Shown piece by piece: positions 11,813-24,957 of a stretch of 64,000 bases of DNA (position 1 is the stretch's first letter; each line of letters opens with the position of its first letter). Made by a program: the position numbers and the translations under genes. The notes below the pieces were generated by a model. The model had not been told where the DNA came from. It ran no database searches and worked only from the letters and a program-made list of their open reading frames with translations. Origin of the DNA: Antedon bifida (taxonomy: Eukaryota > Echinodermata > Crinoidea > Comatulida > Antedonidae); NCBI GenBank assembly GCA_963402885.1, contig OY727095.1, forward strand, positions 20,961,001 to 21,025,000. The letters run 5' to 3'.

Positions 11813-13337
11813 AGGTTCCAGAGCCAGTGATTCCTGAGCCAGCGATGATTCCTGAGCCAGCGATGATTCCCAAGCCAGCCATAATTCCTAAGCCAGCGAT
11901 GATTTCCGAGCCAGTGATTTCCGAGCCAGTGATTTCCGAGCCAGTGATTTCCGAGCCAGTGATTTCCGAGCCAGTGATTTCCGAGCCAGTGATTTCCGAG
12001 CCAGTGATTTCCGAGCCAGTGATTCCCGAGCCAGTGATTCCCGAGCCAGCCATAATTCCCAAGCCAGCCATAATTCCTAAGCCAGTGATTTCTGAGCCAG
12101 TGATTCCCGAGCCAGCGATTCACGAGCCAGCGATGAATCCCGAGCCAGCGATTATTCCTGAGCCAGGGATGATTCCCGAGCCAGTGATTAACCTGCAGCA
12201 ATTATTAGATGCAAGTATAAAGGCTGCAATCGAGAATTACAAGGTAATCAAAACAACTTATCTATGCGATTACATAATTAATTATATTATTATTATTATG
12301 TCTAATTAATTGTAAAAGTTACTGTCCATTTACTTTTGTTAACTTATAAATAACAATGGAGCTATATAGCTAAATCAATTAAAAAATACCTGCTTATTAT
12401 AATTTAACAGTGTACTAAATGTTCTGTTGTACTGTAAGCACTTTAAAAAAAAAAAAAAACAATTATTACTATCTGCAACGATAAGTTTGTCATCATCTCA
12501 GGGATTATAATATTGAAATATAATTATTTGCCTTTTATAGTCTACACAACAACAGCCAGGCCTTGATAGATCAGCTGAGGCACCCACAAAAGTACAGTAA
12601 GTTATCCACATTAGTCACTTGTAATGTACCAATTAGGCACTGGCTAATTCTGTATCTTTTATTATTAACATTTATGTTAGGTAATTATGCTATGTTTCTT
12701 TGTATAAATTTAGATGGATAAATATAGCAAATTTAAAATCACATTTACCATGAGGCTTTGTTTTTAAACAATTATGTTTGATATGTACAGAATGGTCTTC
12801 CCGAGTATATAAAAAAGCGAGCAAATAAAGAAAAAACAATATCCAAAGCCATCAGGTACATTCTCAGTGAATTACTCACCAAAGAAGAAAGACTAACCAC
12901 CAACAACCAAGAGAAACTTGATGAAAAGCGCCTAATAATGATTGAAGGTAACACTCTACTTTTCTATTACATGGTCACCTTTTAATTCTTATTGAAAGTT
13001 GATGTTTAAAATATTTTTTGTTAATTGAAGTCAAAATATACAGCTGGGGAGTGTAGTATTTCTTTGCATTAAACAGGTTTGAAAAAATGTGCAAACACGA
13101 GGCAAATTCGTACACAACTATTGCAGCCATTAACATATTAAGACTTAGTTATGCATTCAAATTTCACATTCTTAAATATTTCCAAAATATTTCATTTTAA
13201 AAACACTGAATTTAATTTCCATACATTACTATAACTTTCTAAAACCTTTTTGTTTTGTTAGATTATGCAATGGAAAGATTTCCAGATGCGACTCTGCCGG
13301 AAATCAGACGTGTTATTGGAAAAAAACTCTGGGACAA
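11813..13337 (+). pseudogene. BEN-domain gene (gene B), 3' end displaced to 53187-53205 by the giant element
   Basis: Model: an exon ending at 12243 encodes about 25 short repeats of the EPVIS/EPAMIP type and then LQQLLDASIKAAIENYK; a 56-nt exon at 12541-12596; 12791-12947 begins NGLPEYIKKRANKEK and carries the first half of a BEN domain (ISKAIRYILSELLTKEERL); 13262-13337 encodes the second half (DYAMERFPDATLPEIRRVIG, then KKLWD). A phase-1 intron splits the domain at the same point as in genes D and G. At 13338 the CCCTTTG terminus starts; past the far end, 53187-53205 completes an Asn codon and adds Q-Y-Q-S-Q and a stop. The 5' end is unclear: the Glu-Pro exon abuts the Tigger fragment without a good acceptor. 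BEN domains bind DNA or chromatin proteins; no specific target can be assigned. Confidence 0.7.
11817..12190 (+). repeat. 15/18-bp coding minisatellite (Glu-Pro repeats)
   Basis: Units of GAGCCAGTGATTTCC (EPVIS) and longer EPAMIP or KPAII variants repeat without frame loss. The centre is homogeneous and the edges diverged, as expected from slippage or unequal exchange. The phase of 3 makes long ORFs on both strands; only the + frame joins the BEN exons. Confidence 0.9.
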
Positions 13338-13450
13338 CCCTTTGAAAAAAAAACTACCGTCGTTTACCGTAGATCACTGTAAAACAACACTTTTTACTAG
13401 TTTTACCGTCGTAAACTATGGTAAACACCGTTGTACACTATGGTAAACAA
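13338..13450 (+). repeat. Left TIR and subterminal repeats of the giant element
   Basis: After the TIR, words of the type TTTACCGTCGT, TATGGTAAACACCGTTGT and TATGGTAAACAACGTTG repeat in both orientations. Similar words fill the right end zone (52.0-53.18 kb). Such clustered motifs are where CACTA accessory proteins bind in plants; equivalent binding here is inference. Confidence 0.75.
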
Positions 13451-15102
13451 CGTTGCTAGAAATGTCATAAAATACATCGCCAAGGTAATCCCTTGTCACC
13501 ACTAATTATAACCAGGGTCATATCAATAAACATACCGGTGATTTATGGACAGGCTAACTACTACTAAGCCCCTCCCTCTAGTAAAGGCCTGGTTACCTAC
13601 TAACAGTGTATATTATTACTATAGTATTAGCATAAGCACGTTTCTTAAATTGGTATTTTAACCAATTCTAAAAACGCTTTTATTTCAAACTGTATAATAA
13701 GCCTATACAGTACTAGCCTAGGCCTAATACCAAACACTGTTTGTGCACATATCCAATTACACGGCGGCCAAACCATCTCTGCAGCTGCATCGCGCTCTTT
13801 CATACACGTTTACCGCCGGCCGGCCAGCCACACAACAACACCATATCCACCAATCAGATGTGCGCCCTCTACATTCACTGTATTAAAGCATGCAAACATC
13901 TTTGATTATAGCATAGGTCCATGATTAAAGTTAATGGACGACAACGACAGTACAGTTTAAAATAGCGGTGTAGTATTAATTAACTATCGTTGATATAAAG
14001 TTTGCGGTACACCACTGTGAAAAGAACTTTTGAGTTTTTCTATAACTATCGTATCACTTTGTAACACTAACAATACATATTGAGTGTGTTGACCATGGAG
14101 GAAATGTATATACATGGTTAATAAAGTTAAACTCGATCTGTAGGCCTATTAATTTTTAAATGATACATTTTTATATATATCACTTTACTTTTTAATAATA
14201 AGGCATACAGTTTGTTGTATTGGTATAGTAGAATGAAAAGGCATTTGAACCGAGACATTTTAATACCAAACGAGTATGAGTATTCTATATAACATTTTAA
14301 TAACAAGTTTATGTTGGACTCAATGGTAGGCCTACAACTTGTTATCATTTTTTAATATACAAATGAATTTAAATTCATATAATGGCGAAGGGCATTCATA
14401 TTTTTTACGTATTTCTTAACGACAGTAAATAGCGATACCGTAATGTGTTTATTATTATTATCATTTAAATGACGACAATGCCACTGTCCATTCATCTTTA
14501 TTTTTTATGTTTTGGGAGAACACTTATTTCACAACTCCGCGGCTCCAAATAGGCCTAACTGCCCGGTATCAAAAGAATAACTGTGCCTATTTACGAAACT
14601 ATACTTCACTGAAAGTAGTCACTATACATAAATTCTAGCACAAAAAAAAAAACAACATTTAAAAAATACACAGCAATGGATATTTTTATTAGATCTCTTA
14701 TTCCATGCTTTACATATGTATTCTTCACAATATTCATCAAAAAAATCTGTTGACTGTTCTACATAACTTAAATGAATATCTTCTAGTTCATTACAAAATC
14801 AAATGTTTCAACTTTTGCATTGTTTGCCTATACTCAATGTATATGCTGCGCACAATAAAAAAGGAAGTGTACAGAACCACTCAATTAGAATAATTGAATT
14901 AACAATACAAGCCGACTTTGATCAAGAGTGTCAATTAAAATTGAATCCACGGACCAATAAACAAGCCTAATTTCGGCTAGGTTGCAACCCATCACAACCA
15001 ACAACCCATGTGTTTTTTTGTTGTTGTGACCACACACAATCGTGATGCAATTACTTTTGTAGTCTTCTTTGTCGATTTACCGTTAACAGTAATTTGCTAG
15101 TT
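13451..15102. other. No supported gene (left arm of the giant element)
   Basis: AT-rich, no coding signal. AAGTTTGCGGTACACCAC at about 13999-14016 is also found at the start of the transposase remnant near 26588, suggesting shared ancestry with the 6.6-kb element. Confidence 0.5.
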
Positions 15103-18100
15103 ATGGAAACTACTAAAATGAATTTCTATGGAAAACCAAGTGAGTACAAAGAATATTTTAAACCTTATTTACAACCACTAAACCAGTAAATATATCAAAT
15201 TTAGCTAGTATGAAGAACGTGTATTTCATTACTTTGATTATGATTGGATAGGCCTATGCTAGAGAGGGATGGTTTGGTAGATATTTAATAGATAATAGAA
15301 AAAAAAAACACAACTTGTTCTGTCATATATGTATTTAAAATCATTGGTTTATATGCAGAGTGGTGCCGTGTCGAATGGACAGATAATACGATAACTGATT
15401 TTCGCCCTGGCTTGTCAGTAAAGCTTCGCCTAAAGCGTCGGCGTTTTAAAATAGGTGACGATGTATTTTGGCCAAAAGAAGGCTGGTATGGAGAGCTTTA
15501 TATTTATGATCAATATGTAGGCTTACACATGTACTATAATATAAAATAGTATAATATATAGCTTTACCTAATTAATTAGTTGGATAAAAAGAATGGTTGT
15601 TGTTAAAAATCGGATGGGATACTGATTTAATCAGGGAGAACAACTCCCTGATTTAATGCACGTTCATGTAACTAGGTATCCTTTTAAAACAAACTTCTTT
15701 GATCATGCAGTCATCGTTTATGAGTTACAATGTATATTGTTTTCGAAAATTTTTAAGCGGATGCTATCTTAAAAAATACGCAAAATGTTATTTTGTTTTA
15801 TAGACTCAAAACAAGGACTAAATGTGTTCCAGTCTAATAAGAATGGTATGTACAAGAATATTTATTGTTTTTTGTTTCAATTCTGTCATGCACCATTCTC
15901 GATATCTAATAACATTTTCATAAAACAATAACTTCAAATTGGAATTTTAGTGTTTTTATATGCGTTTTTCCTTAACAATTTTACTAATCTGTATAGCAAA
16001 TTCGGTTTTGTGTAGCTTTTTGATAGCGATAAATCAGACCTAATCCTAGTAAATGATAATAGTCTAAAGTTAGTGCATGTGGCCGGCTATTATAATAAAT
16101 GCTTCAGAACAGATCTATAAAGTAAAACTACGCGCCGGGTGGCTTTCGCTAACGTAAATTTCCATAACTAGATGGTACGCTCGATTCGCTCGCGCATCAT
16201 CTAGGTCGTGCCCACAGATGGTTCTCGAATACATAGTAATTTCAGCGTTAAAAAAATGGCGGTTTCAAATGTACGTACCGCTGGACAATGGGTCTGTTTC
16301 TGCTGCATAACGCAATTTAACCGGTTATTTTAAAATAGATTAAAAATAGATAACAATAACAAGACCGCGTTTCTGCTCAATTTGAAAAAAAAATAACCGG
16401 TTAAATCTATGGGTGGTCGTCGAGCAAAACGTCATCATTACCCAAAATGCAATACACAGACGGAAGTAGTAAGTTGGCTGTTTGTTTACATCGACGTCAG
16501 TACACACGTGTGTGATATCATGTTGTCTCCGACCAGGTCTACAAGTTTTGTTTTTTGTAAAGCCTACTTAATATCGCTAATAAAATTAATTCTCATGGAA
16601 CCTTCAATAACATGGGGAGGGTTGTGCAGCGCCTGATGGCCTAGGATAATTATTATCTAGCCTAATTCCTCAAAAAGGCGATGTCACACAGCCCTTCCCA
16701 CGTGAACGACTGTTGTCTTTCGCGAGCGCGGTCCTACTAAACACCAAACGGAAACAAAAACGAGACTCAGAATGTTGCAATACCTACCAAACTAGAGTAG
16801 ATAATTGTTAATTAATTATGAAAACCCAACTTATATAGCAAAAATCGTCCGAATTTATGTTAAAAACGATGGGTTTAGCCACAAAAACTTAAATCAAACG
16901 AAAGTATCCAAGTCATAGAATATCGCACGCACATAGTGCCTTTAATAGAATAATGAGTATTGAACATTATTTCGTATATTTATGTACTAGCATAACACAT
17001 TTCTATGCTTAATAAAATCATATTTAATATATTATCAAAGGCTCTGATAACCTTTTTTTTCGGTCGATGTAATGTTTTTCTAAAAAATGATATGTAAAAC
17101 GATCAAAGTAAGATTGTTCATTGTTCTCCTATTAAAGGCACTAAGGGCGTGCCATAAATACGCTCGTTTGGTATCAGTTTTTGTTGCTAAATTCATCGTT
17201 TTTAAAGATGTATTGTCCCTTGAAACACATAAAAATTAAGGTCAAAATATTCTAAATTTAAATTGGCCATATCAAAGTAATATTAAAGTTATTCACTTTA
17301 AGTCGAAAATTCGAGCCAAAAGCAACAAGTTTACGTAATTAACAGGTAAATTAGTTTGATTACATTTCGTCTGGAAAATCGTCGCGAGCGAAAGTAAACA
17401 AAGATTTCAAACCACGAGTACGCATTATGCATATGCGAATTAGGATTGTTTACAACTCGTCACGGTTGAGAAGGTATTTTCACACAGATCGTGAGGAAGT
17501 TTTATGATTATGCATACAGAGTAGCCAAACAAGCGCGTTTCATTATGGGGTATGTTTTGATTGAAAACTTTGACTGGAAGTCAGAGTTATTTTTTTAACA
17601 AAAAAAGTCTGTATTTCAGTTAAATGATTTTTTTTTCGACAAATTTTTGGTGATAGTTAATAACTATTATGATACTTCAAAATGACCCACCTTTTTTCGA
17701 AATCTGTTATTTTTTATTTTTTTGGAATTAGTCAAAGGGACAATACATCTTTAACATAAATTCGGACGATTTTTGCTATAAAATTTGGGTTTTCATAATT
17801 AATTAACCATTATCTATTCTCGTTTGGTAGATATTTGCAACATTCTGAGTCCCTTTTGTTTATAGGACCATACCCTTCGCGAGCGTGTATTAACCCTCAA
17901 ATTGTTTAGCTTAGGTGGGTAGTTCGGAACTCCACCCCGAATTCCTCTTTTACTTTCGCAAAAATGCTCTTATTTTTATATTGCCTGCCATTCTTCCCCG
18001 TACTTTCTCTTCCCCCCACAACTGAATAACATATTTTGTGATTTCATTCATCCACATGCATGTTCACTTCTTCGCTCGACTGTCAAAACCACGAGGAAAA

Positions 18101-21100
18101 CACACATGGTTCGCGACGGTATCTGACCCGGGGTCACAACTGTCAATCAAATAACCGTTATTTCGTGTTGCAGCTAAGAATTGCTCAGCGATAACCGGTT
18201 AAACGGCGTTCTAACACCGATTTAAATTGGTGTTTTTAACCGGTTATTTTGCGCTGCCTTTTAACCGGTTACCACAAATTTGTCCTGTTTCTGCTGCCAA
18301 GAAAATGGAGTTAATTTATTCACACCAATTTCAATTTATTCACACTGATTTTAACCGGTTATTTTGTATGCAGCAGAAACAGGCCCAATGATGCATTTCG
18401 TTTACAGGAACGAATAAATAGACACGGTGATTTATGTACTCAACTAAAATTAGCACCCTGGGAATTACTTCAGAAAGAGAAACTTGTCACAAAATGAGAC
18501 CATGATTGTTTGAGTCAAATTTAAACAAACAATATATTCTTTATCCATTTAGTAACGAAATATTAATTGTTTTTATGTTTTACAAATAATATACTACTAA
18601 ACACAGTAAAACATTGCGATGTAATACTTTGAAACTGTCACTGTCCTAGTCGATTGAAATATTACAGTACATGTAACGATACATTACTACGACGTGTTTT
18701 ATGTTTATAACCTAATAATAATGACCAATGATGGTGAGATGTAAAAAAACCCGTGAATGCGGCTGTAGGCCTGGCATGTGTCCAATTAACCATGGAGAAG
18801 TAATCTCCATGTTCAATATAATAATGTAATATTATTTATTTATTTGGAATTACACCTTCAGATCGGTGGCACACTTAGCACAAAGGTGCATCCTTAACAA
18901 ATAATATAAAATATAACAATTAATTAATTTACATTAAGATACGAATAAAGGAAGAAGCAACTACTAACACCTATCCTATCACACTCCCCCCCCCCCCCCC
19001 CGCCCCACTCCTCCGCACCACCCAGACAGATTTTAATCGATACGTACAGTAGATCATTACTTTACACATGAATACAAAACAAAATATAGTAAAAGTGTAT
19101 TAAATAAAATCAACTGATAAACACAGCTTACGAAAACCCACCAACCCCTCCCCGCTTTCAAGTTACTTAATGTAGCAATGTGATAAAATAGTTATTGAGT
19201 CATGGAATTCAGTGAATCATTATATATTCATCCTCTTTTTGTAATATGATCTTCGATCGGCATCCTTTTATAAGATTAATTCAAGCATCGTTAACATGTG
19301 CAATGTTTACTGGTGGCACATCCTGCTTAGAATGCTATTTATATTTCCGTCGTATTTTAGCCGTTTGTTAAGGTCTGGTTATACGATAAACGATAATTAA
19401 ATGAAATACTGTATACATTTCTCTAAAAGAAAACAACAAGAATTAGACAACTTTTTTATGTTGGTCCTTACCTATATAGGCCCTAATATTAATAATCATT
19501 GGATGAACATTATATTCAATCAATTGACATCATCTATGGCGGATCTGTTTTATTTAGATAGGAGAGTGTGGGGCATGGAGTAAGAAACTACATGGTGTGG
19601 GGGTAAGGCCCAACAATTGTGAAATGAAGCTAACTTAATCTGGTCCTATAGCTATATGCCACCACAGACATGAGACCCTACAACATCCCATCATGACGTT
19701 ATTTGATTGATTGTGAGAGGATTACATGATGTATTGAAAAACATTAGGCCTATATATATATATATTTAACTATTTATCGTCGTTGTTGTTATTAGCTATT
19801 ATTATAGGCCTACATGTTACATTTGGTTTTTGGGGGTTTTTTTTTGCTCGTGCGGCGGTCGTACTGATACTTTTAAAGCAGGTTTGAATGCCTCTAGTCC
19901 AGTGTAAGTTTATAATGTGTATTCCACCTCTATTTTGTATTACAATGTTCACAGTTGAACTGTTCTATTATGAAACTATTAATTAATGCAAGGACCTCCA
20001 TGATTTATACAACAACTTTTTTGTACCAGCATGTGTCACTGTTTATGTCACATCTCAGTAAAGTGGTACGGCCCTACTGGTAAATTAAATCATAAACGGA
20101 TTCTTTTTTTTTAAATCCATTTTTTTGTCAAAGGGAATAACTAGTATGTGACATAAAAATGGCATAGGCCTATTACAAAAAAAAACAAACAAAAAGAAAC
20201 AACAATTATCACTGCCTAATGATTGGAACTATTTAAAAAAATAAAATGAAAACGTGAAGAGATCCAAACATTTTCAGGCAAAACGTGTAATTTACAGTAC
20301 TGTTGATCATTATATGCCTACTGTTATTCAGTACTGTTATTTCATTATGTTTGATTGCATCATTGATTAGGCATATGTATTTTTACTCATCCTCAGACAG
20401 AAGTGCAGCGAACAGAGCAAGTAGAGACAAACATAGACGAGCATCAATACAAACCCCACATTCACCGTCGGCGTCAAAATCACCAGAGCATCACCATTCA
20501 TCAGAACAAACACGCTCACCCTCTCCCTCGACATCCAGATCTTCTTCGTCACCGCAACGGTCACCATCCCCTTCAACGTCACAGTCTTCCAAACGACCAC
20601 GCTCACCCTCTCCCTCGACATCCAGATCTTCTTCGTCACCGCAACGGTCACCATCCCCTTCAACGTCACAGTCTTCCAAACGACCACGCTCACCCTCTCC
20701 CTCGACATCCAGATCTTCTTCACCGCAGCGGTCACCATCCCCTTCAACGTCGTCTAAAACCTTACGTCGCAAAATAAGTGCTATGTTCGAAGAGCAATGT
20801 ATAAAAATAAATGCAATTGATGAAAAGTTAGATTATGTGATTAAACATGTAAGATAGGTTTTATATTTTTTGCCATCTAATGTTAATAATAACTTTTGAT
20901 CCAAAATCATCCCTACATCATCTAATATGTTATTCTTACTCCCGAGAAGAAAATTGTCTCACGTTGCCGTAATCATTTATTACAATTTTACTCTACTGAC
21001 AACCAAGTTGTGGCCTTGGACCCTACGACGTTGTAGGCTTACCAATCATAAACTTTGAGGTAATCGGAGTAGTCGGCAGATGTTGCTTGAGTTGTACACA

Positions 21101-22034
21101 TAACATAAAATATTAAATTTACATTTCAGATGATACAGAAAGACGGTATGAAAGACGGTATGACAATCGGTACGTGTTTCTACTATTTCTTTAATAAAGT
21201 GATCCTCTTTTGATTTGCCATTCCAGCTTATTTTGTTTATTTAAAAAAAGTGTGTGTGTATCGTTACCTAAAGTCAGAGGGCAATGTTCGTCACCGAGCA
21301 TACTTAGTTTCCTTATTCGGTCGATAAACTGTTTTATTTATTTTGTTTGCACTCAACTAATACTTAAATAATAATTATAAATATAACCAACCGGCAGTCA
21401 GAATATCGTTTGTTACATTCATTGTAGATTTTCCAGAAAAACCTCTATCAGATGATGTAGAAGCTCCAGTAAAAAACACAGAAGCATCTTGTGCAGTTGC
21501 ATCGGTACGTATGGCTAGGTATAGAGTTTGGCAAACTAACGTATACGCATACGTGTCACAATAGGTATACTAGCCCGATCATCAGTGTAATTTATATTTA
21601 TAATACATTAAATTCTCAATCTGTAGGTCTTTACACAACAGTGCTCTCTGCTTGTCGGAAGTCTCCAACGTGGCGAAAGGCCACTAGAATTTTAATAAAT
21701 AGCGCCTTTGGAACACTCAAAGATTATGCAACGCTGACGGGAAAAACACGGAGTAACAAACCATGTGAGAAACTTGATCCGGCCAAAGTTGCTAGCATAA
21801 TTGGTAGGACCATGACTACATCTTCTTTTTATATTTATATTAAAGATATGCAGCAGCACTAACTGAGTATTTATTATTAATAACAAATTTAGAAATTACA
21901 ATTATTAACATTTAACTATTTTTATCTCAGAGTATATACAACAACTTTATCCAAGCGTTGAAAAAGGTGAAATAAGACAACTGATTGGAATCAAGGGCCG
22001 AGAGTTTCAGAGGAAATATCAGAAAAACGACTAG
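15103..22034 (+). CDS. BEN-domain protein gene (gene D)
   Basis: Model: 15103-15139 (METTKMNFYGKP); 15359-15516 (WCRVEWTDNTITDFRP ... GWYGELYIYD, homologous to exon 2 of gene G); 15804-15845; 20397-20848 (Ser-Pro repeats, then a short coiled coil MFEEQCIKINAIDEKLDYV); 21130-21169; optional 21428-21504; 21627-21803 (first half of BEN, RKATRILINSAFGTLKDYATL); 21931-22034 (EYIQQLYPSVEKGEIRQLIG ... to TAG). Order: small N-terminal domain, low-complexity linker, coiled coil, BEN. Problems: the 15516 donor is phase 0 but the next exon needs phase 1, and including the 77-nt exon shifts BEN out of frame, while skipping it keeps frame. So the gene may be slightly decayed or use unseen splice sites. 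Likely a nuclear DNA- or chromatin-binding accessory protein of the element (inference). Confidence 0.65.
16290..18386. mobile_element. 2.1-kb TIR element in an intron of gene D
   Basis: The left end GGGTCTGTTTCTGCTGCATA and the right end (reverse complement GGGCCTGTTTCTGCTGCATA) match with one difference. The trinucleotide AAT flanks both sides (16287-16289, 18387-18389). AACCGGTTA words recur near both ends. No transposase ORF is seen. GG(G/C)CCTGTTT-like ends and a 3-bp duplication recall PIF/Harbinger-type elements, but the target is not the usual TWA, so the class is tentative. Confidence 0.75.
16695..17890. repeat. Nested long inverted repeats inside the 2.1-kb element
   Basis: About 16700-16850 is the reverse complement of about 17740-17890 (shared words CTCAGAATGTTGCAA, TTAATTAATTATGAAAACCC, CAAAAATCGTCCGAATTTAT). 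Inside, about 16851-16953 is the reverse complement of about 17131-17222 (AAAAACGATG..TTTAGC, TAGTGCCTTTAATAG). Confidence 0.75.
18387..20396. other. Rest of the large intron of gene D
   Basis: AT-rich; contains a homopolymer C run at about 18986-19001. No gene or clear repeat seen. Confidence 0.5.
20510..20745 (+). repeat. 87-bp coding tandem repeat (Ser/Pro/Arg-rich linker)
   Basis: A 29-residue unit, RSPSPSTSRSSSSPQ then RSPSPSTSQSSKRP, is present in about three copies, nearly identical in DNA (starts near 20510, 20597 and 20684). It lies inside an exon of gene D. RS/SP-rich stretches are commonly phosphorylated and disordered. Confidence 0.9.
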
Positions 22035-22780
22035 ATAAGGCTTACAGACTTTATCCATTACAGTGGAACTTCTATATGTTTTTTTATAAGCGAATGATCA
22101 GCATACCTTGTGTTTTTTGTTTTTTTTTGTAGTCTTGATGCAATTTTTAAGTATAATTTCTTGTTATCTATACCGATACTATAGGCCTAATGGATTTGTT
22201 TGTTTTGATGAGAATGTAATACAATGGCTTACGTAGAACTGGCAATAAACATTTTTTTGGGAAAGGCAGAATATTTCTAAAAGTTGTACTATGTTGAAAG
22301 ATATCATTTATATTACTATAATATTAACTTCATAGGATAATAAATTAGTTATGTACTACTAAAAACAAATCTTGTAAGCTGTCTTTTTGTAAAAACATAG
22401 GCCTAAAAAGAAACCTTCTGTAATGATGTATTGTAAATAAATGGATATGATTGTAATGTTTCCGTTCACATGTTTTGCAACTCTTCAGTCGATTGAGTCG
22501 TGAGCTAGCCCATCGGCTTTTAACATGTTAAGTACAATGACGCGCTAAAAATTGCCCTATCTGGACCTAGTCTAGCTTAGCTTTAAAACCATAATACTGA
22601 TAATGTCAGTACTTTTGACGATTGTATTTTATTGGCTATTTTCATGAAACATTTTATTGATTTTAACCCTTGTTTCCTTTTTATCAGATATGCCTACACT
22701 ATTTCGAAATCTCGACATATACGTTTGTCGAAATTTCGACATGGTATTTTTTTATTTTTTTTGCTATGTTGACAATCTAT
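22035..22780. other. Likely 3' flank of gene D; no further gene
   Basis: AATAAA words at about 22231 and 22434 could serve as polyadenylation signals for gene D. A small palindromic cluster of TCGAAATTTCGACAT type lies near 22700-22745. Confidence 0.4.
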
Positions 22781-22789
22781 GTCTAGTCT

Positions 22790-24935
22790 CAATTGTCCGC
22801 GAATGTTTGCCTTGCCTCGTTTCAAATCCACAATAATACAACAACGTTACAGGCATATTATACAATGTTGAGCAACGTTGTGTTATGTACTTTTCATCTC
22901 TGGCATTGCCTTTGGAATGGCGTGCCTAAAATATATATTTAAATAATATTATTTATAATTACCTATGAACAAAAAAATGAAATTTTATCTAATTGTGTTA
23001 TAATATCACTCTATGTTTCCAATGAATTGTCGGCGAATGTTTAGCCTGCCTCGTTTCAAATCCGCAACAACGTTGAGCAACGTTGTGTTATATAAAATTC
23101 AACTACCCTTGCATTTAGAATGACATGTGTCTAAAAATATAGACATTTAATATTACCTATGAACCAAAACATGAAATTTGTAATATCAGTCTATGTTGTC
23201 AATGAATTGTCGGCGAATGTTTAGCCTTCCTCGTTTCAAATCCACAACAACGTTGAGCAACGTTGTGTTATATAAAATTCAACTACCCTTGCATTTAGAA
23301 TGACATGTGTTTAAAAATATACACATTTAATATTACCTATGAACCAAAACATGAAATCTCCTCTTATTGCCTTGTTGTAGAATCACTCTATGTTTCCAAT
23401 GAATTAAAAAATATAGACATTTAATATTACCTATGAACCAAAACATGAAATTTGTAATATCGCTCTATATGTTTCCAATGAATTGTCGGCGAATGTTTAG
23501 CCTGCCTCGTTTCAAATCCACAACAACGTTGAGCAACGTTGTTTTATATAAAATTCAACTACCCTTGCATTTCGAATGACATGTGTTTAAAAATATAGAC
23601 ATTTAATATTACCTATGAACCAAAACATGAAATATCCTATTATTGTGTTGTTGTAGAATCACTCTATGTTTCCAATGAAATAAAAAATATAGACATTTAA
23701 TATTACCTATGAACCAAAACATGAAATTTGTAATATCGCTCTATATGTTTCCAATGAATTGTCGGCGAATGTTTAGCCTTCCTCGTTTCAAATCCACAAC
23801 AACGTTGAGCAACGTTGTGTTATATAAAATTCAACTATACCCTTGCATTTAGAATGACATGTGTCTAAAAATATAGACATTTAATATTACCTATGAACCA
23901 AAACATGAAATTTGTAATATCAGTCTATGTTGTCAATGAATTGTCGGCGAATGTTTAGCCTTCCTCGTTTCAAATCCACAACAACGTTGAGCAACGTTGT
24001 GTTATATAAAATTCAACTACCCTTGCATTTAGAATGACATGTGTCTAAAAATATAGACATTTAATATTACCTATGAACCAAAACATGAAATTTGTAATAT
24101 CGCTCTATAGGCCTATGTTTCCAATGAATTGTCGGCGAACGTTTAGTCTGCCTCGTTTCAAATCCACAACAACGTTGAGCAACGTTGCTTTATACAAATT
24201 TCAACTACCCTTGCATTTAGAATGACATGTGTTTAAAAATATAGACATTTAATATTACCTATGAACCAAAACATGAAATTTGTAATATCAGTCTATGTTG
24301 TCAATGAATTGTCGGCGAATGTTTAGCCTTCCTCGTTTCAAATCCACAACAACGTTGAGCAACGTTGTGTTATATAAAATTCAACTACCCTTGCATTTAG
24401 AATGACATGTGTTTAAAAATATAGACATTTAATATTACCTATGAACCAAAACATCAAATCTCCTCTTATTGCCTTGTTATAGAATCACTCTATGTTTCCA
24501 ATGAATTAAAAAATATAGACATTTAATATTACCTATGAACCAAAACATGAAATTTGTAATATCGCTCTATATGTTTCCAATGAATTGTCGGCGAATGTTT
24601 AGCCTTCCTCGTTTCAAATCCACAACAACGTTGAGCAACGTTGTGTTATATAAAATTCAACTATACCCTTGCATTTAGAATGACATGTGTCTAAAAATAT
24701 AGACATTTAATATTACCTATGAACCAAAACATGAAATTTGTAATATCAGTCTATGTTGTCAATGAATTGTCGGCGAATGTTTAGCCTTCCTCGTTTCAAA
24801 TCCACAACAACGTTGAGCAACGTTGTGTTATATAAAATTCAACTACCCTTGCATTTAGAATGACATGTGTCTAAAAATATAGACATTTAATATTACCTAT
24901 GAACCAAAACATGAAATTTGTAATATCGCTCTATA
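22790..24935. repeat. Satellite array, left part
   Basis: About ten copies of a roughly 180-bp unit containing AATTGTCGGCGAATGTTTAG and the double palindrome CAACGTTGAGCAACGTTG, interspersed with a shorter partial unit (CTCCTCTTATTGCCTTG type) of about 80-90 bp. The array breaks off at 24935 exactly where the CCCGCTGG terminus starts and resumes at 31573 with matching unit sequence. Confidence 0.9.
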
Positions 24936-24957
24936 CCCGCTGGAAAAAAGCTCGACG

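Noticed and set aside
11785..12201. Long minus-strand ORFs rich in WLGNH or GSEIT repeats
   Set aside because: Shadows of the 15/18-bp minisatellite; only the plus frame continues into the BEN exons.
20367..20777. ORFs in other frames over the Ser-Pro repeat
   Set aside because: Shadows of the 87-bp coding repeat; splice phase and the coiled coil support only the SPSP frame.
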